Source: Paenimyroides ummariense (GTDB taxonomy: Bacteria; Bacteroidota; Bacteroidia; Flavobacteriales; Flavobacteriaceae). From it: a stretch of 64,000 bases of DNA. The notes under the pieces are model-generated. The model saw only the letters and a list, made by a program, of their open reading frames with translations. It was not told the DNA's origin and did not search any database. This document shows, piece by piece, positions 9,193 to 18,075 of the stretch. The position numbers and the translations under genes were made by a program. How positions within the stretch are numbered: the first letter of the stretch is position 1; each line of letters begins with the position of its first letter. The stretch is from the NCBI RefSeq assembly GCF_900115115.1, contig NZ_FOVI01000011.1, positions 1 through 64,000 of the forward strand, written 5' to 3'.

Positions 9193-10233
9193 ATGAAAAA
9201 ACTTTTACTTTCCGTAGCATTTGTGTTAGCTGCTTTTAGCAATGTAAATGCTCAACAATTATTGTCAGATGATTTCAATTCTTATACTGTCGGTAATGTA
9301 GGAACAGATTTAACTGGTACTACAGCGGGACAAGGGAATTGGTATACATTAGTACCTGCTGGAGGTAATAATAGTAATTTTCAGTTTGTCGCTGAAACTG
9401 GTCGTGGAAATGTTTTTAGTATTGAAAGCACCAATCAGCCACCAGCGACAGCCCCAGCCCCAGCGAATTATAGACTAGCAACCAAAATGGATTTTAATAC
9501 TGCTCTATGGAATACCAAAACTACGGGTAATAATATTTTAAAGGTAGAATATGAATTCTTTACAGGCGCAGCAACTACTAGTAAAGCAGTTCATAGAATG
9601 GCTGTGTCATCTGCTAACAGAGCAATTGGTGGCTTAACCTATGTACCAGAAACAAGAACTTTGGCTGGATTGGCTTACGCTAATCCACCAGGAGGTTCAG
9701 GTCCTGGTCTTTATAATATTACCTTAGGATCTACCCCTTTAGTTTTAGATGCAAATAAATGGTATAAAGTTATTTTTTATGTAGATTATACTACAAACAA
9801 AGCAACATGGCAAATCCCGGATAAAAACATTAATGTTAATTTTGATATAGTTTCTGTTGCAACTGAAGCTCCGGATGAAATTTCTTTCTTGGCAATTGCA
9901 GGAACTGGTAATGCTATGTCTTCAACTCTTAAATATGATAATTATATGGTTTCAGCAGTAAATAATACAACTGCTAGCGTTGACGATGTTATTTCAACTA
10001 AATTTAATATTTACCCTAATCCTGCTAGTGACATTATAACAATTTCTAATCAAGAAAGCATTGGGGTTGAGAAAGTTTCAATAGTTGACATGAATGGAAG
10101 AGTGGTTAAAACACAATCGTTTACTAATCAATCAGAAATTCAATTAAACATCTCAGATTTAAGAGCAGGTGTTTATATTTTTAATATTTCAACAAAAGAA
10201 GGTAATGCCTCTAAAAAAGTTATTAAAAAATAA
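9193..10233 (+). CDS. Secreted protein with T9SS type A sorting domain
   Basis: 346 residues. A Sec signal peptide (cleavage near NVNAQQ) is followed by a lectin/laminin-G-like beta-rich domain that begins DDFNSYTVGN, a pattern seen in secreted flavobacterial carbohydrate-binding modules. A C-terminal type A sorting domain covers about residues 270-346: FNIYPNPASD, then VSIVDMNGRVV, then LRAGVYIFNI, ending in a basic tail. The sorting domain directs export by the type IX system and attachment or release at the surface. Ligand unknown. It is followed by a strong terminator, so it is a single-gene unit. The same terminator hairpin recurs after the T9SS gene at 11122. Confidence 0.9.
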   Translation: MKKLLLSVAFVLAAFSNVNAQQLLSDDFNSYTVGNVGTDLTGTTAGQGNWYTLVPAGGNNSNFQFVAETGRGNVFSIESTNQPPATAPAPANYRLATKMDFNTALWNTKTTGNNILKVEYEFFTGAATTSKAVHRMAVSSANRAIGGLTYVPETRTLAGLAYANPPGGSGPGLYNITLGSTPLVLDANKWYKVIFYVDYTTNKATWQIPDKNINVNFDIVSVATEAPDEISFLAIAGTGNAMSSTLKYDNYMVSAVNNTTASVDDVISTKFNIYPNPASDIITISNQESIGVEKVSIVDMNGRVVKTQSFTNQSEIQLNISDLRAGVYIFNISTKEGNASKKVIKK

Positions 10234-10252
10234 TATTTTCAAAATATTAAGA

Positions 10253-10285
10253 TTAAAGCCCGAAATTATTTTCGGGCTTTTTTTG
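10253..10285 (+). terminator. Terminator after T9SS gene
   Basis: The stem AAAGCCCGAAA / TTTCGGGCTTT is followed by a T-run. The same hairpin and flanks recur at 12806-12839. Confidence 0.92.
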
Positions 10286-10363
10286 TTATAATAATTTTAT
10301 TTTGCTAATTATAGTTAATTTTTTTACATATATTTACTTAATTAACTTTAAATATTATATAAC

Positions 10364-11104
10364 ATGAAAAACAAAATTTTTACTATTGCATTAACCCTTA
10401 TGGGGTCTTCGTTTTTATTTGCACAACAATGGACAGGTGCTAATAACACAACAAGTAATATTTCAAGAACAGGAAATGTAAGTATAGGGACTTCAAATAC
10501 GACAGATAAATTAAATCTCAATGGTAGTTTTGGAATTGCCGCCTCTTATGGCTCTGAATTTAATCCCCCAATAAAAAAAGTAATCTTTTACGATTCAAAT
10601 TCTAATCCTGTACATTTTATAGGAACAAGGACTAATACAATAGGAAGTGGACTTAGTAATCCTTCTATATCATACTTAGCTAATTCATTATATATTGGGT
10701 CGGCATCTCATGAAAATACGTTGGTCATTACAGATGGAAAAATTAGTATTGGAACTAATGTGTCATTCCATTCAGATGGCTATCGACTGTATGTTAAGGA
10801 CGGTATACGTACCGAGAAAATTAAGGTAGATATAGCAGCAAACAACGGTTGGGCAGATTATGTTTTTGAACCTGATTATAATTTAATGCCACTAGCAGAA
10901 GTAGAACAGTTTATTAAACAAAACGGACATTTACCTGAAGTACCTACAACAGAACAGGCTATTGCAAATGGTATAGAATTAAAAGAAATGAACATTTTAC
11001 TGCTTAAAAAAGTAGAAGAATTAACCTTATACAGTATTCAACAGCAAAAAGAACTAGAAGAATTAAAAGCTCAGGTAGGTGATCTTCTAAAAAGCAAAAA
11101 ATAA
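10364..11104 (+). CDS. Secreted repeat protein with C-terminal coiled coil
   Basis: 246 residues with a signal peptide (cleavage near FLFAQQ). The mature N-terminal half carries short Gly/Asn-rich beta repeats (NVSIGTS, KISIGTNVS) like those of tail-fibre-like proteins. The C-terminal third begins with a conserved Bacteroidota segment (WADYVFEPDYNLMPL, then FIKQNGHLPEVPT) and ends in a Leu/Glu/Lys coiled coil (about residues 208-245). Many flavobacterial adhesin-like proteins end this way, but the role is unknown. It lacks a T9SS domain. Its stop lies 17 bases before the next gene, so the two may be one operon. Confidence 0.75.
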   Translation: MKNKIFTIALTLMGSSFLFAQQWTGANNTTSNISRTGNVSIGTSNTTDKLNLNGSFGIAASYGSEFNPPIKKVIFYDSNSNPVHFIGTRTNTIGSGLSNPSISYLANSLYIGSASHENTLVITDGKISIGTNVSFHSDGYRLYVKDGIRTEKIKVDIAANNGWADYVFEPDYNLMPLAEVEQFIKQNGHLPEVPTTEQAIANGIELKEMNILLLKKVEELTLYSIQQQKELEELKAQVGDLLKSKK

Positions 11105-11121
11105 TCTAAACCTTTGAAATT

Positions 11122-12786
11122 ATGAAAAATAAATTTTTAATATGGTTTTGGATATTATTTCCTTTACTTGCGTTTTCGCAAGGCGAGAACGACAACTGGT
11201 ACTTTGGTAATAAAGCCGCGGTTAATTTTTCAGGAACTACACCACTTGTTTTAAATAATAGTGTAATGAATACTTTAGAAGCTGTTGGATCTATAAGTGA
11301 TTTGAATGGTAATCTATTATTTTATACTGATGGTTTAACAATTTGGGATCGCGAGCATAACATTATGGTTAATGGTACAGGCTTAACAGGTGACAGTTCT
11401 AGTCAGCAATTAATAATAGTAAAAGATCCGGGTAATTTAAATAGGTATTATGTATTTACAACTGCACTATCATTCCCACCAACGTCTTATATTGCATATA
11501 GTATTGTTGATATGTCTTTAGGACCTATAAGTTTAAATGATGGATTACCCCTAGGTGAAGTTGACAATCTTTATAAAAACTTTCCTATTTTTGATAGTTC
11601 TAATAATTTTATTCAAACGGAAGCTATAACAGCAATACCTCATTCTGATGGTTCTTCCTATTGGATTTTAATACCATTTGAATCTGAATTATATAGCTAT
11701 CTTTTAAATAGTAATGGACTATCTAATGTTCCAGTTGTAAGTTCTTTAGGAAATGTAACTTTGCAATATTATTATTATGGTATTAAACCTTCTCTACGTC
11801 TAAATAACTCATTAAACTACAGTCATTTTATAACAATAAATCAATGGGTTTCACCTGGATTTAGTAATACATACTCATTTGATAACAATACAGGAAAAAT
11901 TACAAATGATTATTTACTTGAAATTTCAACTATTGGACCTTATTTAAGTGAGTTTAATAAAGATGCATCAATTTTATATTTAAGTAGCCGTTATAATGCA
12001 GAAGTTTTTGCAATAGATATTCCAAATTCAATAGGAAGTGTAGTTTCAAGATTAATATATTCTAACAGCAGTATCACTAATGATGCATGTGGGATCCAAA
12101 GAAATACACAAGGAGATATATATGTAAGTATAGAAGATCGAGATTATTTGGCTAAAATTGTAAACCACAACTCATTTTTGAATAGTTATGTTGACGAAAA
12201 CAATATTTATCTTAATGGGAATAGTACTCGCATGGGATTACCGCAACGTACACCATTACATGATGGATGTATCAGTGATATTTTATTAAATAGTCCTGAA
12301 ACAAATAATAATTTCTTGTATAAAGTTAGTAATACAATTACAACTCAATCAAATTATTTAATAAATGGTCAAAATATATCAATGAAAGCTGGTAATAGCA
12401 TTACATTTTTACCAAATACTGAAATAGTTAACGGTTCTGATTTTTTAGCAACAATAGAAACTTGCTATTCTTCAAAACCTAACATAAGTAATTGGCCAGA
12501 AAAACCACTTCATCTTAAAACCACAATCGGAACTGTTAAAACTAGTTTAGTATTAGATGATAAAGAAATATATGTTTTCCCAAACCCAACAACAGATATT
12601 TTAAATATTTCATCTAAAAACGGTTTAGAAATGAAAGAAATTAAAATCACCGATTTATCTGGAAGAATTGTAAGAACACTAAATAATGCTTCAACAATTA
12701 ATGTTTCTGACCTTTCGGCTGGTACCTATTTAATAGATATTACAACAAACGAAGGAAAAGCTTCTTCTAAGTTTATTAAAAAATAA
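11122..12786 (+). CDS. Large secreted protein with T9SS type A sorting domain
   Basis: 554 residues. It has a Sec signal peptide (LLAFSQG), then a long beta-propeller-like region beginning NDNWYFGNKAAVNFSG with internal motifs NGNLLFYTDG and IVKDPGNLNRYYVFTT. This architecture is typical of flavobacterial surface proteins. It ends with a type A T9SS domain (about 478-554: IYVFPNPTTD, then IKITDLSGRIVRT, then LSAGTYLIDI). The final 20 or so residues strongly resemble the domain of the gene at 9193, suggesting a shared sorting-domain origin. Probably surface exposed; function unknown. Confidence 0.88.
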   Translation: MKNKFLIWFWILFPLLAFSQGENDNWYFGNKAAVNFSGTTPLVLNNSVMNTLEAVGSISDLNGNLLFYTDGLTIWDREHNIMVNGTGLTGDSSSQQLIIVKDPGNLNRYYVFTTALSFPPTSYIAYSIVDMSLGPISLNDGLPLGEVDNLYKNFPIFDSSNNFIQTEAITAIPHSDGSSYWILIPFESELYSYLLNSNGLSNVPVVSSLGNVTLQYYYYGIKPSLRLNNSLNYSHFITINQWVSPGFSNTYSFDNNTGKITNDYLLEISTIGPYLSEFNKDASILYLSSRYNAEVFAIDIPNSIGSVVSRLIYSNSSITNDACGIQRNTQGDIYVSIEDRDYLAKIVNHNSFLNSYVDENNIYLNGNSTRMGLPQRTPLHDGCISDILLNSPETNNNFLYKVSNTITTQSNYLINGQNISMKAGNSITFLPNTEIVNGSDFLATIETCYSSKPNISNWPEKPLHLKTTIGTVKTSLVLDDKEIYVFPNPTTDILNISSKNGLEMKEIKITDLSGRIVRTLNNASTINVSDLSAGTYLIDITTNEGKASSKFIKK

Positions 12787-12805
12787 TGTTTAGAAAAGAT
12801 TAAAG

Positions 12806-12839
12806 TTTAAAGCCCGAAATTATTTTCGGGCTTTTTTTA
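12806..12839 (+). terminator. Terminator, duplicate of the 10253 hairpin
   Basis: The stem AAAGCCCGAAA / TTTCGGGCTTT with the same loop as at 10253-10285, then a T-run. Confidence 0.92.
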
Positions 12840-12868
12840 TAAAAAACAAAAATTTAATTTATAAACCG

Positions 12869-12876
12869 TAAATTTG
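12869..12876 (+). promoter_or_regulatory. Putative -7 box of map promoter
   Basis: TAAATTTG (consensus TAnnTTTG) lies 21 bases before the map start codon, directly after a terminator. A -33 TTG is not evident. Confidence 0.5.
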
Positions 12877-12897
12877 CATCTCAAAACAATAAAGTAA

Positions 12898-13719
12898 ATG
12901 ATTGTAATTAAATCCAAAGAAGAAATAGAGATCATGCGCACGGCTGCGTTGTTGGTTTCTAAAACTTTAGGAATGTTAGCTTCAGAAATTAAACCGGGTG
13001 TAACCACCTTACATTTAGATAAATTAGCAGAACAATATATTAGAGATCACGGCGGCGTACCAGGCTTTTTAGGTTTGTACGGTTGCCCTTGCACATTGCT
13101 TACAAGTGTTAATGAACAAATTGTTCATGGTTTACCAACAGATAGACCTTTGCAAGATGGCGATGTTGTTTCTTGCGATTTAGGTGCAATTGTAAATGAA
13201 TATTATGGCGATCATTGCTATACTTTTGAAGTTGGCGAAGTTGCTGCCGAAACAAAAAAACTATTACAGGTTACTAAAGAATCTTTATACGTTGGTATTC
13301 GTGAATTTAAAGCCGGAAACAGAGTAGAAGACGTTGGTTCTGCGATTCAGCGTTATGCCGAAGGCCACGGGTATTCTGTGGTACGTGAATTGGTAGGTCA
13401 CGGATTGGGTAAAAAAATGCACGAAGGTCCGGAAATGCCAAATTACGGTAAAAAAGGTCGTGGAAAATTATTTCAAGAAGGAATGACAGTTGCAATTGAG
13501 CCGATGATTAATATGGGAACTAAAAATATTAAGCAGTTAAAAGACGGTTGGACGATTGTTACCCGAGATGGCAAACCAGCTGCACATTTTGAACATGATG
13601 TGGCGTTAGTTGACGGAAAACCTGAACTGCTTTCAACATTTGCTTATATTTACAAGTCTTTAGGCATTGTGTCAAACGAAGAAGATGAGTTTCGTAAACA
13701 GCCTTTAGTTTTATCTTAA
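12898..13719 (+). CDS. map: Type I methionine aminopeptidase
   Basis: 273 residues. The enzyme removes the initiator Met from nascent proteins in the cytoplasm. The pita-bread metal ligands are visible: Asp94 (SCDLGAIVN), Asp105 (YYGDHCY), then His in ELVGHGLG, Glu in AIEPMIN and Glu in HFEHDVAL. Substrate His77 is in NEQIVHGLP. It is slightly longer than E. coli MAP (264) because of a short C-terminal tail. The stop codon is immediately followed by the ATG of a methyltransferase gene with no spacer, so the two are translationally coupled. Confidence 0.98.
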   Translation: MIVIKSKEEIEIMRTAALLVSKTLGMLASEIKPGVTTLHLDKLAEQYIRDHGGVPGFLGLYGCPCTLLTSVNEQIVHGLPTDRPLQDGDVVSCDLGAIVNEYYGDHCYTFEVGEVAAETKKLLQVTKESLYVGIREFKAGNRVEDVGSAIQRYAEGHGYSVVRELVGHGLGKKMHEGPEMPNYGKKGRGKLFQEGMTVAIEPMINMGTKNIKQLKDGWTIVTRDGKPAAHFEHDVALVDGKPELLSTFAYIYKSLGIVSNEEDEFRKQPLVLS

Positions 13720-14487
13720 ATGATTAAAAAAGTTTTTAAAACGATATTAAATACCATACCTCGCCCCATTTTAATTCGGGCGAGTTATTTTGTTAGACCT
13801 GTTTTGGCTTTTGCTTTAAAAGGTAATCGTTTTACAGATCCGATCGACGGAAAATCGTTTAGAACTTTTCTACCGTACGGTTACGGAAACCAGCGTAACA
13901 ACGTGCTTTCGCCAAGCACCTTATCTTTAGAACGTCATCGTTTATTGTGGTTGTATTTAAAAAATGAAACCGATTTTTTTTCGAAACAATTAAAGGTATT
14001 GCATTTTGCTCCGGAACAGGCATTTTATAATCGATTTATAAAACAGAAAAATCTAGATTATACCACAACCGATTTAGAATCGCCTTTGGCTGATGTGAAA
14101 GCCGATATTTGCAACCTGCCTTTTGAAAGTGATTTGTACGATGTTATTTTGTGCAATCATGTTTTAGAGCATATTCCTGATGATACCAAGGCAATGCAAG
14201 AACTGTATCGTATTTTAAAGCCGGGCGGAATGGCAATTTTACAGATTCCGCAAGATTTATCAAGAGAAAAAACGTTTGAAGATAATTCGATTATAGATAA
14301 AAAGGAGCGTGCAAAAATTTTCGGACAATATGATCACGTTCGGGTTTATGGTCGAGATTATTTCGATAAATTACGACGTATTGGTTTTAAAGTTGATGAG
14401 GTAAATTACACTGCAAAATTATCAAAAGAAGAAGTAGAAAAATACTGTTTGGCAAAAGGAGAAATTATTCCGGTTTGCTATAAATAA
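13720..14487 (+). CDS. Class I SAM-dependent methyltransferase
   Basis: 255 residues. The Rossmann-type methyltransferase core spans about residues 95-190: acidic end of strand 2 (TTDLESPLADVKADI), then DLYDVILCNHVLEHIPDD (motif IV region), then YRILKPGGMAILQIPQ. These are the methyltransferase_11 signatures. The first 60 residues form a helical, basic cap. Substrate cannot be told. Its ATG directly abuts the map stop codon, and a bidirectional terminator closes the pair. Confidence 0.9.
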   Translation: MIKKVFKTILNTIPRPILIRASYFVRPVLAFALKGNRFTDPIDGKSFRTFLPYGYGNQRNNVLSPSTLSLERHRLLWLYLKNETDFFSKQLKVLHFAPEQAFYNRFIKQKNLDYTTTDLESPLADVKADICNLPFESDLYDVILCNHVLEHIPDDTKAMQELYRILKPGGMAILQIPQDLSREKTFEDNSIIDKKERAKIFGQYDHVRVYGRDYFDKLRRIGFKVDEVNYTAKLSKEEVEKYCLAKGEIIPVCYK

Positions 14488-14491
14488 AAAA

Positions 14492-14528
14492 TAAAAAGTC
14501 CTGATGCTTTATTGTATCAGGATTTTTT
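14492..14528. terminator. Bidirectional terminator
   Basis: The stem TCCTGAT (14499-14505) / ATCAGGA (14516-14522), flanked by A-run and T-run, lies between convergent genes. Confidence 0.85.
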
Positions 14529-14531
14529 ATT

Positions 14532-15401
14532 TTAATGTGCATGTTTTTTCTTTAAAATTCCACCAGCAGTTTCTTTAATAGAACTTGAGAATATAAATGC
14601 TTTTTCGTCAATTTCATGAATGGCATTCTTTAATTTTCTAACTTCTAAACGCGTAACAACAGTGTACACAATATCGGTTTCGGTACTTACCTCAAAACTA
14701 TCTTTCATAAAACCACGTTCGCCTTTGTAAACGGTAATTCCTTTGCTCATTTGTAATACTAAAAAGGCTTTAACTTCTTCGCTTTTCGATGAGATAATGG
14801 TAACACCTGTAAATTCTTCAAAACCTTCCACCACATAATCAATTGTTTTTGATGCTACAAAATAGGTCAACATCGAATAAAAAGCAGCTTCCAATCCAAA
14901 GAAAATTCCGGCAATTAAAAAGATCAAAATATTAATTCCCAAGATAATCTCGCTCATAGAAAAGCCAACTTTTTTTCCTGTGTAAACTGCTAACACTTCA
15001 ATTCCGTCTAAAGCAATTCCGCTTTTCATACCAAAGCCAACTCCTAATCCAATAAAAAATCCTCCGAAAACAGAAACGATTAATTTATCGTGCGAAACTT
15101 CCGGGAAAGGAATAAATAACAAGCAAAGTCCAAGGACTATTACCGAAATAATTGATTTTATTGCAAACGATTTACCAATTAATTTTCCACCCAAAAGCAA
15201 AAATGGAATGTTTAATGCTACAAAAATTAATGCGATGTTTATGTGGTATTTTTTGTATAAAAGTAGCGCGATACCCGTTACACCGCCATCGAAAAAATGA
15301 TTGGGAATTAGTAAACTTTTTAATGCGAAACTAATGCAAAGAATTCCCAAAAGCATGAATAGGTAATCTTTAAAACTGTCTTTCGATAAAATTTTGTCCA
15401 T
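14532..15401 (-). CDS. YitT family membrane protein with C-terminal DUF2179
   Basis: 289 residues. The first 200 or so contain five or six transmembrane segments typical of YitT (DUF161), including LIPNHFFDGGVTGIALLLY and GFGMKSGIALDGIEVLAVYTGKK. Residues of about 205-280 are the soluble DUF2179 domain, which has a PII-like ferredoxin fold in known members and probably senses a small ligand. The gene begins 12 bases after the stop of the 886-residue cyclase on the same strand with no terminator, so it is the third gene of the cyclase operon. That makes the cyclic nucleotide a candidate ligand, which is inference. Transport substrate unknown. Confidence 0.9.
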   Translation of the reverse strand: MDKILSKDSFKDYLFMLLGILCISFALKSLLIPNHFFDGGVTGIALLLYKKYHINIALIFVALNIPFLLLGGKLIGKSFAIKSIISVIVLGLCLLFIPFPEVSHDKLIVSVFGGFFIGLGVGFGMKSGIALDGIEVLAVYTGKKVGFSMSEIILGINILIFLIAGIFFGLEAAFYSMLTYFVASKTIDYVVEGFEEFTGVTIISSKSEEVKAFLVLQMSKGITVYKGERGFMKDSFEVSTETDIVYTVVTRLEVRKLKNAIHEIDEKAFIFSSSIKETAGGILKKKHAH

Positions 15402-15413
15402 TGGTTTAGGTGG

Positions 15414-18074
15414 CTAAAGTAATTGTGATTTTATTAGTTGTAAATTTTCTTGTTTTTTGGCGTTGCGCAATCTTTTGGCAGATTCGGTAAAATAACTGTG
15501 TTTTTCAAAGAACGAAACCTGAATTTTATTCCAAGTGTCTAAATCGGAGATTTTATTTTCTGCCTTTAGCTCTTCAAAAAGTCCGTTTGAAATTTCTTCA
15601 AAATCAGCTCTTCCCAAATAATCCAAATCGGCATCAGCCAAAATCTGTTCCAAATGATTTTTCGGAGTTTGCGGAATTCTCGTTGCCATAATCATTCCTT
15701 TAATCTTTTCGATCTGATTAAAACTGTAACCAAAATCAGGTAAATATTCTTCGGCAAATCCGCACGAAATCATTTCATGTCCGTCTGCTTTTACAATAAA
15801 GCCCGAATCGTGGAAAAGCGCAGCAACTTTAAGCAATTCGGTGTCTTCGGCACTAATTCCTTCTAATTTTGCATAACGCATGGCAGCATCATAAACATCT
15901 AAAATATGGCTGATGTTATGATAATGCAAATGCTTTGGCAACTCTTGCGTTAGCTTGTTTAATATAAATTCTTTTGCCCTTTCTAAATTCACGCTTTTTT
16001 CTTTAATTTCTGCAAAGTACATATTTACTTGAGAATCTTCCAATTTTTCGGGACGTAATTCTGTACTAAAATTTTTATGAACCAATTTATAGGTGTTTTC
16101 GCTGATGTTGACCTTTCCAATACAACCATTAACTTCCATTTCAGAAGCAATGTTTACTGCAGTTCCCCAAACATCATAAGCGAATTTTTTAATGCCGACA
16201 ATTCCCGCAACTACTTCGCCGGAATTAATTCCAATACGCATTTCAAAATATTCTTTACCTTCGGTTATGCGCTTTTGCTTGTATTCCTCCATAAAATCGC
16301 GAATTTCTAAAGCAGCATAAACCATTTTAATAGCGTGCTTTTCGTCTTTGACAGGTAATCCGCTTACCGCCATGTAGGCATCGCCAATGGTTTTGATCTT
16401 TTCGATACCATATTTGCTGATGATTCTATCGAATTCCTTAAAACAATAGTTTAGTTCTTCGATTAATTCGGTAGAAGAAACCTTTTCGGTTAGTTTGGTG
16501 AAATCTTTAAAATCGGTAAAAAGAATGGTAACGCTGTCAAAAAATTTTGATTGTGTTTTACCTTTTTCTTTTAATTCTAACGCAATTTCTTCGGGTAGGA
16601 TGTTTAGTAAAAGTGCTTCAGATTTTAATCGTTCTACTTCTAATTTTTCATTTTGAATTTTGATTTCACTCTTTTGAATTTCGATTTCGTTTTTACGATT
16701 TTCAACCTGAACTTCTAATTCCTGATTGATGTTTTCTATGATGGTTTGTTTTTCTTTTTCTTGATCAAGATTCTGTGCGGTAAGATTTTTTACTTCCATT
16801 AATTTTTCTTCGTTTTCTGTATTGATATACGAGAAATACCATGCCAGATAAGCCGACATTGAAAACGGAATGCTGAAAATTGAAAGTGCAAAACCAACAA
16901 AAGATATCCCTACCAAGACATTGGTAAAGTCGTTTTGGTTATCACCTAATTCTAAATTTCCGTTCTTAGAGAATATAGAAAAAGCAATAATAATTATTAA
17001 CGTGAAAAATAAGGTAAATAAAATACCGCTGGCTAAAATACGTGCGCCTTTTACTTTTTTCAAAATGGCTTTTATTAACAGTATGCTACATTCTATACAA
17101 GCAAATGCAAACAAAAAAGGTACAATGGCGCCGCTAATATCAATACTAAAAAACAGAATAAGAATGGTTATTACAGAAAGTGCCGTAAAAATTTTAAAGC
17201 GCAATTGTTTTTTAGAAAAAAGGGTGTTTACCAAACCGCTTAATGCAAAACCAGACAAACATGTTAAAAACACAATGAATTTATAAACCCACTCTTCGCC
17301 TTTTACATCTGAAACCATTAAAAAGTATGAAATAGATACAAAAACACCGCCCATACTAAAGCTGAATAAACTAAAGTATAAGTTAGGTTTAAATTGGCGG
17401 TAAAATAAGAACAATATCAAGTGAAACACGAAAAGCGTCATAAAAACAGAACCAATAATCATGACAATAGAACTGGTTTGGTTTTTTTTCTGTTTTAAGA
17501 GCAGCGCGTTTTCTGTTTTAGTGATTCTAAAATCGAAATCAAAAAATGTATCGGTAGCTTTTATTTGGCTGTTTTCGTATTTTATGGCAAAAGTATGCTT
17601 ACCGGGTTTTGTAAAAACAAAATTGGTATAGGGGCGTTTTAGTTCGTTAAATGTAAAAAAAACAATTGTGCCGTTACTGCCATTAGAAAATGCACCGAAA
17701 GTTTTAAGTAGTTTTCCGTCTAAATAAATAGAATAAGCACCGGTTAAATCTACCGATAAACTTAAAGGAATGCCCACCAAAGTAGAATCTATTTCAAATG
17801 AATTTCTAAACCAACCCATTTTATTAAAATTCATTTCTTGCTTGATTATGTTGCCTAAACTGTCTGTCTTAATCAAAGTCCAATCATTATCAACTAAATC
17901 AGGATTCTTCCATTGATCATTGGTTCCATGTTTAAACTTCCATCCGTGTAACAATTTAAAATAGGCTTCTTCATTGGCAATAACTTCTTTGGTATATCTT
18001 GGCAAAGAATCAGTGGTTTGTGCAAACGAAGTAATACATAGCAAAAGCAGTATAAATGTTATGAACTTTCTCAT
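15414..18074 (-). CDS. Receptor-type class III nucleotidyl cyclase (C1-like half) with HD domain
   Basis: 886 residues: signal peptide (1-18), periplasmic jelly-roll/7TMR-DISM-like sensor (about 20-195), seven-TM region (about 200-425), coiled coil (about 430-500), class III cyclase (about 512-690), and an HD domain (about 695-800). Metal aspartates Asp521 (ILFTDFKDF) and Asp565 (KTIGDAYMA) are present, as are Lys561, Asp634 and Asn641. The transition-state Arg is replaced by Glu645 (VNIASEM), and the C-terminal KGKG loop is absent. The HD domain keeps H, HD (FHDSG), H (DGHEM) and D (ADADLDY). It begins 1 base after the stop of the upstream cyclase gene. The retained residues match the metal-binding half of a heterodimeric cyclase. 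Product cAMP is more likely than cGMP from the Lys/Asp pair; not certain. Confidence 0.93.
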   Translation of the reverse strand: MRKFITFILLLLCITSFAQTTDSLPRYTKEVIANEEAYFKLLHGWKFKHGTNDQWKNPDLVDNDWTLIKTDSLGNIIKQEMNFNKMGWFRNSFEIDSTLVGIPLSLSVDLTGAYSIYLDGKLLKTFGAFSNGSNGTIVFFTFNELKRPYTNFVFTKPGKHTFAIKYENSQIKATDTFFDFDFRITKTENALLLKQKKNQTSSIVMIIGSVFMTLFVFHLILFLFYRQFKPNLYFSLFSFSMGGVFVSISYFLMVSDVKGEEWVYKFIVFLTCLSGFALSGLVNTLFSKKQLRFKIFTALSVITILILFFSIDISGAIVPFLFAFACIECSILLIKAILKKVKGARILASGILFTLFFTLIIIIAFSIFSKNGNLELGDNQNDFTNVLVGISFVGFALSIFSIPFSMSAYLAWYFSYINTENEEKLMEVKNLTAQNLDQEKEKQTIIENINQELEVQVENRKNEIEIQKSEIKIQNEKLEVERLKSEALLLNILPEEIALELKEKGKTQSKFFDSVTILFTDFKDFTKLTEKVSSTELIEELNYCFKEFDRIISKYGIEKIKTIGDAYMAVSGLPVKDEKHAIKMVYAALEIRDFMEEYKQKRITEGKEYFEMRIGINSGEVVAGIVGIKKFAYDVWGTAVNIASEMEVNGCIGKVNISENTYKLVHKNFSTELRPEKLEDSQVNMYFAEIKEKSVNLERAKEFILNKLTQELPKHLHYHNISHILDVYDAAMRYAKLEGISAEDTELLKVAALFHDSGFIVKADGHEMISCGFAEEYLPDFGYSFNQIEKIKGMIMATRIPQTPKNHLEQILADADLDYLGRADFEEISNGLFEELKAENKISDLDTWNKIQVSFFEKHSYFTESAKRLRNAKKQENLQLIKSQLL

Positions 18075-18075
18075 T

